A stretch of DNA of 46,433 bases, from the NCBI GenBank assembly GCA_016296345.1, contig JAEDJL010000011.1, positions 1-46,433 of the forward strand. Direction: 5' to 3'. Below, piece after piece: positions 25,625 through 33,582 of this stretch (positions are counted from its first letter, which is position 1; each line of letters opens with the position of its first letter). Both the position numbers and the translations under genes were made by a program. The notes under the pieces were generated by a model that worked only from the letters and a program-made list of their open reading frames with translations, searched no databases and was not told the DNA's origin. The stretch is from Bacteroidales bacterium (lineage in GTDB: Bacteria; Bacteroidota; Bacteroidia; Bacteroidales; P3).

Positions 25625-27037
25625 TTATTGTTTTTCTTGTTTTTGGTTTGCAAACCTTGACAAGCCTCCTTCGCTCGGATTTCGCATGGGATTTTCTTCT
25701 ATTTTGCCCTCCGGCGAAACCAAAATGAAGGCAGGAAACGTCCTCACTTGAAAGAACTCCAACAGGTCGTAGTTTGAGTTGAAAAATGCAAAGTTCCATT
25801 TGTATTTGTTGCCCACCTTGGTGTTTCTCAAAAAGTTATACATCGCATCAAGGCTCCTGTCGCAACACACCGACAGCACATTGCAGTTGTCCTTTATGCT
25901 TTCGTACATATAATTGACCACTTCCAACTCTCGCTTCGAGCTTATGTCGTTTAATTTGACAAAGTTTATCACCAAAGGTTTGTTCAAAAACTGCGATATA
26001 TTTTGCTTTTCGCCGTTTATGTCAATGGTTTCAAAGTCCTTGATTGTAAGTCCGCTGTGAGAAATGCCCGAAAGGTATTCAACTATTGCAAGAGCTGTTT
26101 TGCGGTGCTGCTCAAATTTTGTTCTCGAAGCAATCTTTTCCAACATTTTAATGATGTCTGCACGGTCAAAACCGCCCTCCAAATAGGCATCTTTCATGCC
26201 TTTGATTAACACAAACTCCCTGAAAACCTCGTTTTTCAGCACCTTGTCTTTGCCGAGTGCGTCCATAAGGTCGTCATAGTTGTTGGTAGTGAGCCAAAAT
26301 TCCAATTCGTCTTGCGAAATGTACTTGTTGCCTTGCGAAAAGTAGTGAGAAAAGATATGATTGAAGCAATCCATATATCCCATATTATAATATTGTACAG
26401 GTTTGTCGCCAAATAGTTCTTCTCTCAAAGCCTTTCGACTTTCCAAACGCAAGACGTGCTTTATCTTTCCGCTCTCATACTTCACATATTCGGCAAAATA
26501 TGACCCTTGCGGTTCGTTTTCCAAAAAGCTGTCTATGAGTGCAACGAGCGAATCGGTAACTGCCTTTTCTCTTGTAACCAAAAGACTTCTGGCATTTCGG
26601 CTCACAAAGTCTTCGACCGCCGCATCAAATCGTCCGATTTTGGGATTGAGGTCGTCGGGAGCAAGGTTGGTGATTGCTATCGGCAGAGTCTGCTTGTACA
26701 TAAGCACATTTACCGAATCGGCAAGGGTAAAATTTATGCTGTCAATCCAAAGAGAGTAAACCTTTCCGGGCTGAGAGATAAAGCTGTACTCGAAAGCATC
26801 AATCTTTATGGTAATTACGCTCACTCCGTCGGTCAAAAGCCCGAACCGACAGGAGGTATCTTCTTGCGAAAGTGTCTTTTCGGCAACCTCTTTGTCCAAG
26901 CCCGACAAATAATCGTCGGCAAGGAACAGCCGGATTTGCTTTCCACCTATGTCAGCTCCCGAAATATCTATGCTCACATTTTGAGCCGATAACACTCCTG
27001 CGGCAAAGAGCAACAAGGCAAGTATGATTTTCTTCAT
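25625..27037 (-). CDS. Exported thioredoxin-fold protein without CxxC
   Basis: 470 residues with a signal peptide ending in LSAQ. The N-terminal half resembles the beta-rich DUF4369-type region that precedes thioredoxin domains in Bacteroidetes; the middle is helical; the last 140 residues (DFETIDINGEKQNISQFLNKPLVINFVKL ... FFQVRTFPAFILVSPEGKI) form a TlpA/AhpC-like thioredoxin fold including the cis-Pro (TFPAF). Where TlpA has WCxxC this protein has KLNDISS, so it cannot do dithiol chemistry in the usual way. Probably periplasmic; function unknown. Confidence 0.8.
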   Translation of the reverse strand: MKKIILALLLFAAGVLSAQNVSIDISGADIGGKQIRLFLADDYLSGLDKEVAEKTLSQEDTSCRFGLLTDGVSVITIKIDAFEYSFISQPGKVYSLWIDSINFTLADSVNVLMYKQTLPIAITNLAPDDLNPKIGRFDAAVEDFVSRNARSLLVTREKAVTDSLVALIDSFLENEPQGSYFAEYVKYESGKIKHVLRLESRKALREELFGDKPVQYYNMGYMDCFNHIFSHYFSQGNKYISQDELEFWLTTNNYDDLMDALGKDKVLKNEVFREFVLIKGMKDAYLEGGFDRADIIKMLEKIASRTKFEQHRKTALAIVEYLSGISHSGLTIKDFETIDINGEKQNISQFLNKPLVINFVKLNDISSKRELEVVNYMYESIKDNCNVLSVCCDRSLDAMYNFLRNTKVGNKYKWNFAFFNSNYDLLEFFQVRTFPAFILVSPEGKIEENPMRNPSEGGLSRFANQKQEKQ

Positions 27038-27059
27038 CGTCTTTCTGAATTTAAGTCTG

Positions 27060-27093
27060 CAAAGCTAACAATTATTTTTAATTTGCAGGGCAA
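27060..27093 (-). promoter_or_regulatory. Promoter of the thioredoxin-fold gene
   Basis: Minus-strand TTG (27091-27093), 23 bases, TAGCTTTG (27060-27067), about 20 bases before the start codon. The spacing is at the long limit. Isolated degenerate cores of the 21-bp repeat family lie at 27092-27100 and 27158-27168. Confidence 0.55.
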
Positions 27094-27180
27094 AACGCCG
27101 AGAAAAAAGCCTTTGGCTGTAACCATTTGCCCATGGATTTTCGTAAACCTTGGCAAAAAAAACGCCTTTTGACCAAAACC

Positions 27181-27771
27181 ATGAAGCAAAAAAGTAAGAC
27201 CGTCGGATTGTACTTCGGAAGTTTCAATCCGATTCACACAGGGCATCTGATAGTTGCCCAATATATGATAGAAAACACCGACATCGACACTCTGTGGTTT
27301 GTTGTCAGCAGGCTCAATCCCCTCAAAACTCCCTCGGGACTGCTTGAGGACGAAAAGCGTCTTGAATTGGTCAGGCTTGCAACCGAAGACAATCCTTTGG
27401 CAGAGCCTTGCGATGTGGAGTTTTCGCTTCCTTCGCCTTCCTATACGGTCGATACCCTTGCCGAATTGGAAAAACGCTATCCCGACACAGAGTTTTGCCT
27501 TATCATGGGGCAGGATAACATCAACACCTTCCACTTGTGGAAAGACTATCGCTCAATCCTTTCTTCCCACAGGATATTTGTCTATCCCCGTCCGCACTAC
27601 GAGAGTTGCGAGCTGCTCTCTCACCCCTCGGTAAAGCTGACTTCTGCACCAATGATTGACATTTCCTCGACATACATACGCCGATGTCTTGCAGAAAACA
27701 AGAGCATACGCTACCTTGTTGCCGACAAGGTGAGAGAAAAAATCGAAAGAGAAAACTACTACAAACAATAA
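27181..27771 (+). CDS. nadD: Nicotinate-nucleotide adenylyltransferase
   Basis: 196 residues from the ATG at 27181 (MKQKSKTVGLYFGSFNPIHTGH). GSFNPIHTGH is the nucleotidyltransferase HxGH motif and ISSTYIRRCL the second substrate loop. It adenylates nicotinate mononucleotide in NAD synthesis. The longer frame from 27127 runs through degenerate repeat sequence and is rejected. Divergent from the thioredoxin-fold gene. Confidence 0.95.
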   Translation: MKQKSKTVGLYFGSFNPIHTGHLIVAQYMIENTDIDTLWFVVSRLNPLKTPSGLLEDEKRLELVRLATEDNPLAEPCDVEFSLPSPSYTVDTLAELEKRYPDTEFCLIMGQDNINTFHLWKDYRSILSSHRIFVYPRPHYESCELLSHPSVKLTSAPMIDISSTYIRRCLAENKSIRYLVADKVREKIERENYYKQ

Positions 27772-27821
27772 ATACTTCCTTTACAACTCTCTGATATTCA
27801 GAAGCAAAGAAAGGATAGAAA

Positions 27822-27902
27822 TAAAACGCCTTTTTGGCAGAATGAAACGGCGTTTTGTCAAAATAAAATGGCGTTTCAGAGCGGCAAAACGCCGTTTTAT
27901 TT
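27822..27902. repeat. 21-bp-period palindrome array, copy R8
   Basis: Four cores (ACGCCT, ACGGCG, ATGGCG, ACGCCG) at 21-bp spacing within a 429-base intergenic stretch (27772-28200). The rest of that stretch is A+T-rich and, apart from the promoter at its right end, shows nothing I can name. Confidence 0.8.
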
Positions 27903-28085
27903 TACCTCTTTGGCAAGGGTTGTTTTTCTTCATGCTTTCCGAAAGGAGAAATACATGAAATTTTCGGTATTTTGCCCTGAATTTTCTGCCAAGTCCTTGC
28001 GTAGCGTAAATTATTGGGGGATAAATGATTGCAGAGTTTGAAGTGGTTTTGTCGCTTTCAATGCTGCAAAAAAAATACTTTGTTT

Positions 28086-28117
28086 TTGAGCAAATTGTTC
28101 TTTTTTGTATATCTTTG
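28086..28117 (+). promoter_or_regulatory. Promoter of the Cys-rich lipoprotein cluster
   Basis: TTG at 28086-28088, 21 bases, TATCTTTG at 28110-28117. The leader to the ATG at 28201 would be about 75 bases. Confidence 0.7.
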
Positions 28118-28200
28118 CAGTGCGGATTGAACAAATTCGATGGAGGAACCCGAAAATCCATTTTTCAGAGTAGGGAAGACAAAATTAAAATTTAATACAA

Positions 28201-28428
28201 ATGAAAAAAGCTTTGTTTTTATTGGGAGCTGTTGCAGCTATGGGATTTGTAGCTTGCAACTCAACATCAGACTGCGATTGTACAATCTCTATGGGAGATA
28301 TTGAAGTTCCTGTTATCGAAGTGCTTGAATTTGATGGCGAATGCTCTGAGGTAACTGCTAACTTGTTCCCAGAAGAGTGGCAAGACATCGAAGAACTTGG
28401 TGGAACTTTCTCTTGCGTTGAGAAGTAA
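28201..28428 (+). CDS. Tiny Cys-rich lipoprotein A
   Basis: 75 residues. The signal peptide ends at GFVAC; the mature part starts CNSTSDCDC and has two further Cys (GEC and SCVEK), so four Cys besides the lipidated one. The pattern CDCT-x-GD(I/G)-x...GECS...SCV is shared with the next gene. Its position before a membrane protein with a thioredoxin domain suggests the disulfides matter. The strong promoter and the terminator that follows suggest it is made in excess over the downstream genes. No known family recognised. Confidence 0.75.
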   Translation: MKKALFLLGAVAAMGFVACNSTSDCDCTISMGDIEVPVIEVLEFDGECSEVTANLFPEEWQDIEELGGTFSCVEK

Positions 28429-28445
28429 TCAATTCTGAAAGTCAG

Positions 28446-28490
28446 ACATAGGGAAGTGTTCTTGAGGGAACAGCTCCCTATGTTTTGTTT
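28446..28490 (+). terminator. Terminator-like hairpin between the two tiny lipoprotein genes
   Basis: ACATAGGGA at 28446-28454 pairs with TCCCTATGT at 28475-28483; an inner GTTC/GAAC stem strengthens it, and TTTTGTTT follows. Partial read-through would reach lipoprotein B and the MauE-thioredoxin gene. Confidence 0.75.
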
Positions 28491-28511
28491 AATCGGGTAA
28501 TTATTTTGGAT

Positions 28512-28724
28512 ATGAAAAGATTGGTTTATCTTGCAGTTGCAAGTGCTTTTGCGTTTGCTTTGTACTCTTGCAGCGATACCAACGATTGCTTCTGCACCTA
28601 CGAAGACGGAACTGAGGCAACGGTGAACGATTGGAGCGGAGACTGCTCACAAATCAACGTCATCGATTTGACCAAAAAGGCAGCTCCGGGAAGCGGTTCT
28701 TCGGTTGGTTGCGTCGATATGTAA
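28512..28724 (+). CDS. Tiny Cys-rich lipoprotein B
   Basis: 70 residues from the ATG at 28512. The signal peptide ends at LYSC; the mature part reads CSDTNDCFCTYEDG, then GDCS and GCVDM, matching lipoprotein A in Cys spacing order. The two are tandem paralogues. The MauE-thioredoxin gene starts 12 bases later, so the pair is likely one functional unit. No known family recognised. Confidence 0.75.
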   Translation: MKRLVYLAVASAFAFALYSCSDTNDCFCTYEDGTEATVNDWSGDCSQINVIDLTKKAAPGSGSSVGCVDM

Positions 28725-28736
28725 GAGTAAACAAAG

Positions 28737-29657
28737 ATGAACGCCAAGAGAACAATAGGAATTGTTGCAAGGATTTTCATAGGGCTTGTTTTCATTGCCT
28801 CGGCAGTTACAAAGCTGCTGTCGATTGAAGCGGTCGATATGTTCTTATTTGAACACAAGTTGTTCTCTTGGGACGTTACTCAATTTTTGACAAGGTTTCT
28901 CATAGCCTTTGAGGGTTTCTTGGGGCTTGTGTTGGTGTGTGGCTTTTGGCAAAAGGTCGTGCGAGTGGTGGCTATTGCCTTTTTGGCAGGTCTTACTCTC
29001 TATGTGCTTGTCAAACCCTTGCTTTTTGATGTTTCGCAAGACAACTGCCATTGCTTCGGCACTGTTTTGGTTCTTGACGACACACAGACGATAATCAAAA
29101 ACCTTGTTTTGTTGGCTCTTTCTGCCCTTATGTTTTGGCAGAAAGGCGTCAAGCTGCGATTTGACAAGTGGATAATTGCAGGCTTGTTTGTTTTGTCGGT
29201 TTCTTTGACCTATGTTGTCAAAGCTCCTGACATTATAGTCTATTCTCTCTACGACAAGAGTGCCTCACTCGATATGCCGAAGTTTGAACTGCTCCTGCAA
29301 GACGAGAAATTGGAGCATCTGAACCTGAAAAGCGGCAAAAAAGTACTCTGTCTCTATTCGACAGGTTGCAAACACTGCAAGCGAACGGCAATAAAGCTTG
29401 ATGTGATGATACAAAGGCACGATTTGTGCAAGGCAAACTTTGCAACCGTCTTTTGGGGAAAGGAAGAGAACATAGCAAAGTTTTACAAAGAAACAGGAGC
29501 AGAGCCGCTTGCCTCGGCAATAGTGCCTGTGGGTGAATTCCTTGCGGCAACCAAGGGCAAGCAACCCCTTGTCGTTCTTCTCGAAGAAGGAAAGGTTGTC
29601 GATTTGTACCGCTCTATCACCATAGACGAGGGCAGAATTGTGGAATTTCTCAAATAA
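28737..29657 (+). CDS. MauE/DoxX-like membrane protein fused to a thioredoxin domain
   Basis: 306 residues. The first 165 residues hold four hydrophobic segments of the MauE/DoxX type (IFIGLVFIASAVTKL; FLIAFEGFLGLVLVCG; a Cys pair in DNCHCFG between helices) plus a fifth segment near 145-165. The C-terminal domain has Cys211-Lys-His-Cys214 in STGCKHCKR and a cis-Pro-like loop in ASAIVPVGEF. MauE relatives work with thiol-disulfide partners, so this is probably an inner-membrane redox relay delivering or removing disulfides in the periplasm. The two upstream Cys-rich lipoproteins are candidate clients; this is inference. Confidence 0.85.
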   Translation: MNAKRTIGIVARIFIGLVFIASAVTKLLSIEAVDMFLFEHKLFSWDVTQFLTRFLIAFEGFLGLVLVCGFWQKVVRVVAIAFLAGLTLYVLVKPLLFDVSQDNCHCFGTVLVLDDTQTIIKNLVLLALSALMFWQKGVKLRFDKWIIAGLFVLSVSLTYVVKAPDIIVYSLYDKSASLDMPKFELLLQDEKLEHLNLKSGKKVLCLYSTGCKHCKRTAIKLDVMIQRHDLCKANFATVFWGKEENIAKFYKETGAEPLASAIVPVGEFLAATKGKQPLVVLLEEGKVVDLYRSITIDEGRIVEFLK

Positions 29658-29699
29658 GATTTCCGCCTTTGCATAACATTTTGTTTTCTCAGACGTTCT

Positions 29700-29728
29700 T
29701 TGTTTGAACGTTTAACGAAATAGTTTTG
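29700..29728 (+). promoter_or_regulatory. Promoter of porX, close to leaderless
   Basis: TTG at 29700-29702, 18 bases, TAGTTTTG at 29721-29728. The ATG of porX is at 29733, so the transcript would begin at or next to the start codon. A 6-bp inverted repeat (ACGTTC/GAACGT) overlaps the -33 element. Confidence 0.6.
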
Positions 29729-29732
29729 TCTT

Positions 29733-31280
29733 ATGGTCAATATTTTGTGGGTAGATGACGAGATTGATTTGCTCAAACCTTATATTCTTTTTTTGGAAGC
29801 CAAGGGCTATTCGATAACTGCGGCAATAGACGGCAACGAAGCTCTTGATGTGTTGGCTGCCAAGCCGATTGATATAATGTTTTTGGACGAAAATATGCCC
29901 GGACTTACGGGCTTGGAAGTGCTGAACATGGTAAAGAACCGCTATCCCGCCCTCCCTGTCATCATGGTTACCAAAAGCGAAGAAGAACACATCATGGAGC
30001 AAGCCATAGGCAGCAAGATTTCGGACTATCTCATCAAACCCGTCAATCCCAATCAGATTTTGCTTACCCTCAAAAAGCACTTGGAGACAAAGAGATTGGT
30101 GAGCGAACAATCGACAATGAACTATCAGCAGGAGTTTCGCAACATCGGCTTGCAGCTTATGGGCAATATGGACAGCAATGAGTGGATTGAGCTTTACAAA
30201 AAGTTGGTCTATTGGGAGCTGGAGCTGTCCGAAAGCGAGGATACGAGCATATTCGAGATATTGAAGCAGCAAAAAATTGAGGCAAATGTGCAGTTCTCGA
30301 AATACTATGAGAAAAACTACCAAAATTGGATAAGAAACGATAGCGGAGGCGAGCCTTTGCTCTCGCACAGACTTCTTTCCAACAAAGTCTTTCCTCACCT
30401 CAAAGAAGACAAACCTACATTCCTTATTGTGATTGACAATTTCAGGTTTGACCAATGGAAGGCTCTGCAACCTATGGTGGAGGAATATTTGAGGGTAGAG
30501 AAGGAAGACCTTTATTATAGTATCATTCCCACAACCACACAGTACGCAAGAAATGCTTTGTTCGCAGGCTTGATGCCCTACGACATTAAAAGAGTTTATC
30601 CCGACTTGTGGTTGGACGAAGACGAGCAGGGAAACAAAAACCAAAACGAACACCTGTTTTTGCAAAAGCAGCTTGCAAGACACAATATGGACATAAAGAC
30701 AACCTATCACAAGGTTCTGAATGTGCAGTATGGCAAAAAGATGATTGATAACCTGCCAAACTTGATGCAAAACAAGCTGAACGTAATCGTTTACAACTTT
30801 ATAGATATGCTTTCGCATGCAAGAACGGAGTCAGACTTGGTAAGAGAGCTTGCAGAGGACGAAAATGCTTATAGAGGCGTTACAAGAACATGGTTTGCTC
30901 ACTCTCCGCTGTTGGAAGTGTTGAAGTTTTTGAGCAATAAGGACGTAAACGTGTTCATAACCACCGATCACGGCTCGGTAAGAGTTGCCCGACCGATTAA
31001 AATCAAAGCTACAAAGGAAGCGTCGGTCAATTTGCGTTACAAAGTCGGCAGACTTTTGGACTACAATCCCAAAGAAGTGTTTGCAGTTGCAAAACCCGAG
31101 GATATTCTTCTGCCAAGGCTTAACATACTTTCTCCTTACATTTTTGCCAAGGCAAACGACTTCTTTGCATATCCCAACAATTACAACCATTATGTGCAGT
31201 ACTACAAAAATACTTTCCAACACGGAGGCATATCTATGGAAGAAGTACTCATTCCTTTCATACATCTCAAAAACAAATAG
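29733..31280 (+). CDS. porX: PorX, response regulator with PglZ/alkaline-phosphatase-like domain
   Basis: 515 residues. The receiver domain (residues 1-120) has the acidic pair in WVDDE, phosphoacceptor Asp52 in MFLDENMPG, Thr in MVTKS and Lys in YLIKPV. Residues about 200-510 form the alkaline-phosphatase superfamily (PglZ) effector: FLIVIDNFRFDQW, IPTTTQYARNALFAGLMP, VYNFIDMLSHAR, FITTDHGSV. This architecture defines PorX, which works with PorY and SigP to control type IX secretion genes. Its presence fits the T9SS cargo at 19.7-22.6 kb. tsaE follows 6 bases later. Confidence 0.95.
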   Translation: MVNILWVDDEIDLLKPYILFLEAKGYSITAAIDGNEALDVLAAKPIDIMFLDENMPGLTGLEVLNMVKNRYPALPVIMVTKSEEEHIMEQAIGSKISDYLIKPVNPNQILLTLKKHLETKRLVSEQSTMNYQQEFRNIGLQLMGNMDSNEWIELYKKLVYWELELSESEDTSIFEILKQQKIEANVQFSKYYEKNYQNWIRNDSGGEPLLSHRLLSNKVFPHLKEDKPTFLIVIDNFRFDQWKALQPMVEEYLRVEKEDLYYSIIPTTTQYARNALFAGLMPYDIKRVYPDLWLDEDEQGNKNQNEHLFLQKQLARHNMDIKTTYHKVLNVQYGKKMIDNLPNLMQNKLNVIVYNFIDMLSHARTESDLVRELAEDENAYRGVTRTWFAHSPLLEVLKFLSNKDVNVFITTDHGSVRVARPIKIKATKEASVNLRYKVGRLLDYNPKEVFAVAKPEDILLPRLNILSPYIFAKANDFFAYPNNYNHYVQYYKNTFQHGGISMEEVLIPFIHLKNK

Positions 31281-31286
31281 AGCGAA

Positions 31287-31709
31287 ATGGAAAAGGTATA
31301 TAGAGTAAAGGATTTGTCGCAGTTGGACGAGGTTGCAAAGGATGTGCTTTCTGTTTTTTCGTCAGGCAGAGTGTTTGCATTGGAAGGGCAGATGGGTGCA
31401 GGTAAAACAACCTTTGCAAAATCTCTTTGTAAGGCTTTGGATTGCAAAGATAATGTTTGCTCTCCTACATTTGCCATTGTGAATGTGTACCTCTCGCCAA
31501 AGGTAGGAGAAATTTACCACTTTGATTTTTACAGACTTGAAGACGTTTCTGAGGCTGTGCAGATTGGAACGGAGGAATACTTTTACAGCGGTTCGTATTG
31601 CTTTTTGGAGTGGAGCGAACGAGTTTTGCCGCTTCTTCCTGAGGATGTTATTACAATAAAAATTGATGTTGTCAGCGAAAACGAGAGATTGATAAGCGTC
31701 AGTTCTTAA
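31287..31709 (+). CDS. tsaE: tRNA threonylcarbamoyladenosine biosynthesis ATPase TsaE
   Basis: 140 residues. Walker A GQMGAGKTT at residues 34-42, SPTFAIVNVY, HFDFYRLED and FLEWSERV are the conserved TsaE blocks. It supports t6A formation at position 37 of ANN-decoding tRNAs together with TsaB, TsaC and TsaD. The porX-tsaE order is usual in Bacteroidales. Confidence 0.95.
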   Translation: MEKVYRVKDLSQLDEVAKDVLSVFSSGRVFALEGQMGAGKTTFAKSLCKALDCKDNVCSPTFAIVNVYLSPKVGEIYHFDFYRLEDVSEAVQIGTEEYFYSGSYCFLEWSERVLPLLPEDVITIKIDVVSENERLISVSS

Positions 31710-31736
31710 TTATTTTGTACCTTTGCCGTTGAAATC

Positions 31737-32612
31737 ATGGCAAAAAAAGAAATGGAGAATAATGACTCTCAGCAAATAACCCCCCAATTTATCAGTTTGG
31801 AACGACTGATAGCCGGCAAGAATAAAAAACTACTTCGTATTCTTCCCAAATTCGTGCTTTCATGGTTTAAGAAACTTGTTCATCTTGATGAGATTAACGC
31901 TGGTATTTATAAATATCGGGATTATAAGGGAGCAGCCTTTGCAGATTGTATTCTCAAAGACATGCTCAATGTAAACATTGTTGTAAAAAATCCTGAAAAC
32001 ATACCATACGAGGGCAGACCTTTGATAGTTGCCAATCACCCCATAGGAAGTATAGACGGTATGAGCCTGATTAGTATCTTGGGGAGCAAGAGAAGTGATG
32101 TGCTTTTCCCCGTCAATGATTTGCTTTGTGCCTTGCCCGGGTTTAAGGGGACGTTCGTGCCGATTAACAAGTACGGCAAAAACTCTCACAACCACGATGT
32201 GTTGAACGAAGCGTTCAAGGGCAACAGTTGCATAATGTATTTCCCCGCCGGAACAGAGTCTAAATACATAAAAGGCAAGTTTCAAGACTTTCCATGGAAG
32301 AAAACATTCGTCAGAAAGGCAGTGGAGTTTGAGAGAAATGTAACCCCTGTATATATTGAGGGAATGAATTCCAAAAGGTTCTACCGTCTGTCAAAAATTC
32401 GTATGTTTTTCGGAATAAAATTCGACTTGGAAATGATTTTGTTGCCGGACGAGATGTTCAGATACAAAAACAAAACAATTACTCTTACCTTTGGTAAGCC
32501 CATTCCTTACACGGTGTTTGACAAAAGCAAAAACCACCTTGCTTGGGCGGCAATGGTCAGAGATCATGTCTATAAATTGAAAGATAATCCGCAGATTGAG
32601 TTTAATTCATAA
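31737..32612 (+). CDS. glsA: Glycine-lipid O-acyltransferase (GlsA-type, PlsC family)
   Basis: 291 residues. The acyltransferase motif is NHPIGSIDG with His101 and Asp107, an HX5D spacing instead of the usual HX4D; the glycerolipid-type second motif is FPAGTESKY. It resembles the hemolysin/OlsF-like PlsC branch. Together with the following N-acyltransferase it should make the di-acylated glycine (or ornithine-type) lipids typical of Bacteroides. A -7 element TACCTTTG lies at about 31718-31725. Start at 31737 (MAKKEMENN) is the best in-frame ATG. Confidence 0.85.
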   Translation: MAKKEMENNDSQQITPQFISLERLIAGKNKKLLRILPKFVLSWFKKLVHLDEINAGIYKYRDYKGAAFADCILKDMLNVNIVVKNPENIPYEGRPLIVANHPIGSIDGMSLISILGSKRSDVLFPVNDLLCALPGFKGTFVPINKYGKNSHNHDVLNEAFKGNSCIMYFPAGTESKYIKGKFQDFPWKKTFVRKAVEFERNVTPVYIEGMNSKRFYRLSKIRMFFGIKFDLEMILLPDEMFRYKNKTITLTFGKPIPYTVFDKSKNHLAWAAMVRDHVYKLKDNPQIEFNS

Positions 32613-32631
32613 AAAGAACAAGAGGGACAAA

Positions 32632-33573
32632 ATGCAAAAAGCGATAGATACATCATACGTTATACCACCGGTAGATAAAAACTTGATTTTGGAAGAGTTG
32701 AAGAGTGCGACTTTTTTGAAAAAAACGAATTATGCCAACCGCGAGATATATGTTACAAACGCCCACCGCTCACCTTCAATCATGAGAGAAATCGGTCGGT
32801 TGAGGGAGATAAGTTTTGGAGCAAGCGGAGGAGGTAGCGGGACCGAGTGCGACATCGACCAATATGACCTTGCACCGGAACCTCACTGCTATCAACAGCT
32901 TTTGGTGTGGGACCCGACCGACCAAGAGATTATAGGAGGCTACCGATTTATTGTGGGAAGAGACATTATGCGTCAAGAAAGCGGAGAATTGTTCAGTGCC
33001 ACAGCCGATTTGTTTGAATTTACAGATGAGTTTGTTGAGCGTTACCTTGGCAATATGATGGAACTCGGCAGGAGCTTCGTACGTCCGGAATATCAACCGA
33101 CGGTCAATTTGCGTAAGGGTATGTATTCTTTGGACAACATTTGGGACGGCTTGGGCGGATTGGCTGCCAAAGATACGAGTGTGAAGTATTTCTTTGGAAA
33201 GATAACGATGTATCCTTCAATGAACAAGACTGCGAGAGACTATATACTATATTTCTACAAGAAACACTTCCCCGACAATGAGGGATTGGTGTTCCCAAAA
33301 GAAAGTGTGGAGATAGAGACAGACTATAACCTGCTTGTCAAACTATTTTGCGGAAAAAACTACAAGGAAGACTATCAAATTTTGGTCAAAAGTGTAAGAG
33401 CTTTGAACGAAAACATACCTCCGTTGGTTAATGCTTATATGAATTTGTCTTCGACGATGAAAAGTTTCGGTACTTCGATAAACAAACACTTCTCAAACGT
33501 CGAAGAAACGGGCATACTCGTTACAATAGACGACATATATGAAGAAAAGAAGAAGAGACACCTTACAATATAA
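32632..33573 (+). CDS. glsB: Glycine-lipid N-acyltransferase (GlsB-type, GNAT/OlsB-like)
   Basis: About 313 residues from the ATG near 32632 (MQKAIDTSYVIPP). The core REIGRLREISFGASGGGSGTECDIDQYD, QLLVWDPTDQEIIGGYRFI and MELGRSFVRPEYQ is that of the autoinducer-synthase-like GNAT acyltransferases (OlsB, GlsB). It attaches a 3-hydroxy acyl chain to the amino group of glycine. It begins 20 bases after glsA, so the two steps are co-expressed. The upstream TTG start overlapping glsA is less likely. Confidence 0.85.
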   Translation: MQKAIDTSYVIPPVDKNLILEELKSATFLKKTNYANREIYVTNAHRSPSIMREIGRLREISFGASGGGSGTECDIDQYDLAPEPHCYQQLLVWDPTDQEIIGGYRFIVGRDIMRQESGELFSATADLFEFTDEFVERYLGNMMELGRSFVRPEYQPTVNLRKGMYSLDNIWDGLGGLAAKDTSVKYFFGKITMYPSMNKTARDYILYFYKKHFPDNEGLVFPKESVEIETDYNLLVKLFCGKNYKEDYQILVKSVRALNENIPPLVNAYMNLSSTMKSFGTSINKHFSNVEETGILVTIDDIYEEKKKRHLTI

Positions 33574-33582
33574 TATCGGAGC

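Noticed and set aside
27781..28161. Minus-strand frame of 126 residues over the gap before the Cys-rich lipoproteins
   Set aside because: Produced by repeat R8; the protein text is the translated repeat plus A+T-rich sequence.
29712..30818. Minus-strand frame of 368 residues opposite porX
   Set aside because: Antisense shadow of porX; no recognizable features.
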